Of a stretch of 64,000 nt of DNA, positions 63,865 through 64,000 are shown in pieces. This stretch comes from Tetrahymena elliotti 4EA. Its lineage: Eukaryota; Ciliophora; Oligohymenophorea; Hymenostomatida; Tetrahymenidae. Made by a program: the position numbers and the translations under genes. The stretch's first letter is position 1, and each line of letters begins with the position of its first letter. The notes below the pieces were generated by a model, which worked only from the letters and a program-made list of their open reading frames with translations, was not told the DNA's origin and did no database searches. Location of the stretch: positions 100,177 to 164,176 of the forward strand of contig JH720315.1 in NCBI GenBank assembly GCA_000231825.2. The letters run 5' to 3'.

Positions 63865-64000
63865 TTTGTCTTTCTTCTTTTATAAATTATGAAAATGTAT
63901 CAAAATATATCAAATAAATTGAACTTAGAATTTTTTATCAAAAATAAAGATAATAATTTTAAAAAGATTTTCTATGAATCTTTAGTATAAAAAAAAATGA

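Noticed and set aside
1..64000. Telomeric repeats and a chromosome-breakage site
   Set aside because: No tandem of the ciliate GGGGTT/CCCCAA repeat was seen, and I did not find the AAACCAACC-type breakage core.

Overview
The window reads as AT-rich nuclear DNA of an oligohymenophorean ciliate close to Tetrahymena. Protein domains are continuous only if TAA and TAG are read as glutamine and TGA is the sole stop. Introns are short and AT-rich (GTA...AG, mostly 45-60 nt), and several families are ciliate-typical. Splice sites were called by eye, but the four largest spliced models (PHD protein, REJ protein, kinase, four-segment membrane protein) each sum to an exact multiple of three. No tRNA, rRNA, CRISPR array or telomeric repeat was seen.

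Layout. 0.1-2.6 kb: two decayed pogo/Tigger-type transposases on the minus strand. 3.3-5.6 kb: a small leucine-rich-repeat (LRR) gene and a 5'-truncated tandem copy. 6.9-8.05 kb: an intronless TLDc-domain gene. 9.7-10.7 kb (minus): a seven-exon EF-hand gene like DRC8/EFCAB2. 13.4-27.0 kb: one 16-exon gene for a ~3,344-residue chromatin protein (PHD, extended PHD, PHD, acidic and Q/N tracts, SPOC-like segment, P/Q/N tail). 27.0-34.2 kb: a duplicated region with one intact small surface-antigen-like gene and two broken copies. 34.6-40.3 kb (minus): a long LRR gene with one repeat per exon, crossed by a TTAA-ended inverted-repeat element. 41.4-42.8 kb: a membrane protein. 43.4-49.6 kb: a protein kinase gene. 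52.1-59.0 kb: a polycystin-1-like Cys-rich/REJ/GPS membrane protein. 59.8-63.9 kb: two more LRR genes.

The outstanding object is the 3' part of the kinase gene (45,341-49,595). About 67 micro-exons (59 of 3 nt, seven of 6 nt, one of 9 nt) are separated by ~55-nt introns, so roughly one codon is exposed per 60 bp. All introns fall in phase 2. Only that phase stays open through the array, and it ends at a TGA completed by the first base of the final exon. About 4.2 kb therefore encodes only ~76 residues. If transcribed and spliced this way, it would need an extraordinary, probably stepwise, splicing process.

The transposase relics and the TTAA-ended element raise the possibility that this is germline (micronuclear) sequence, but the sequence alone does not settle that.
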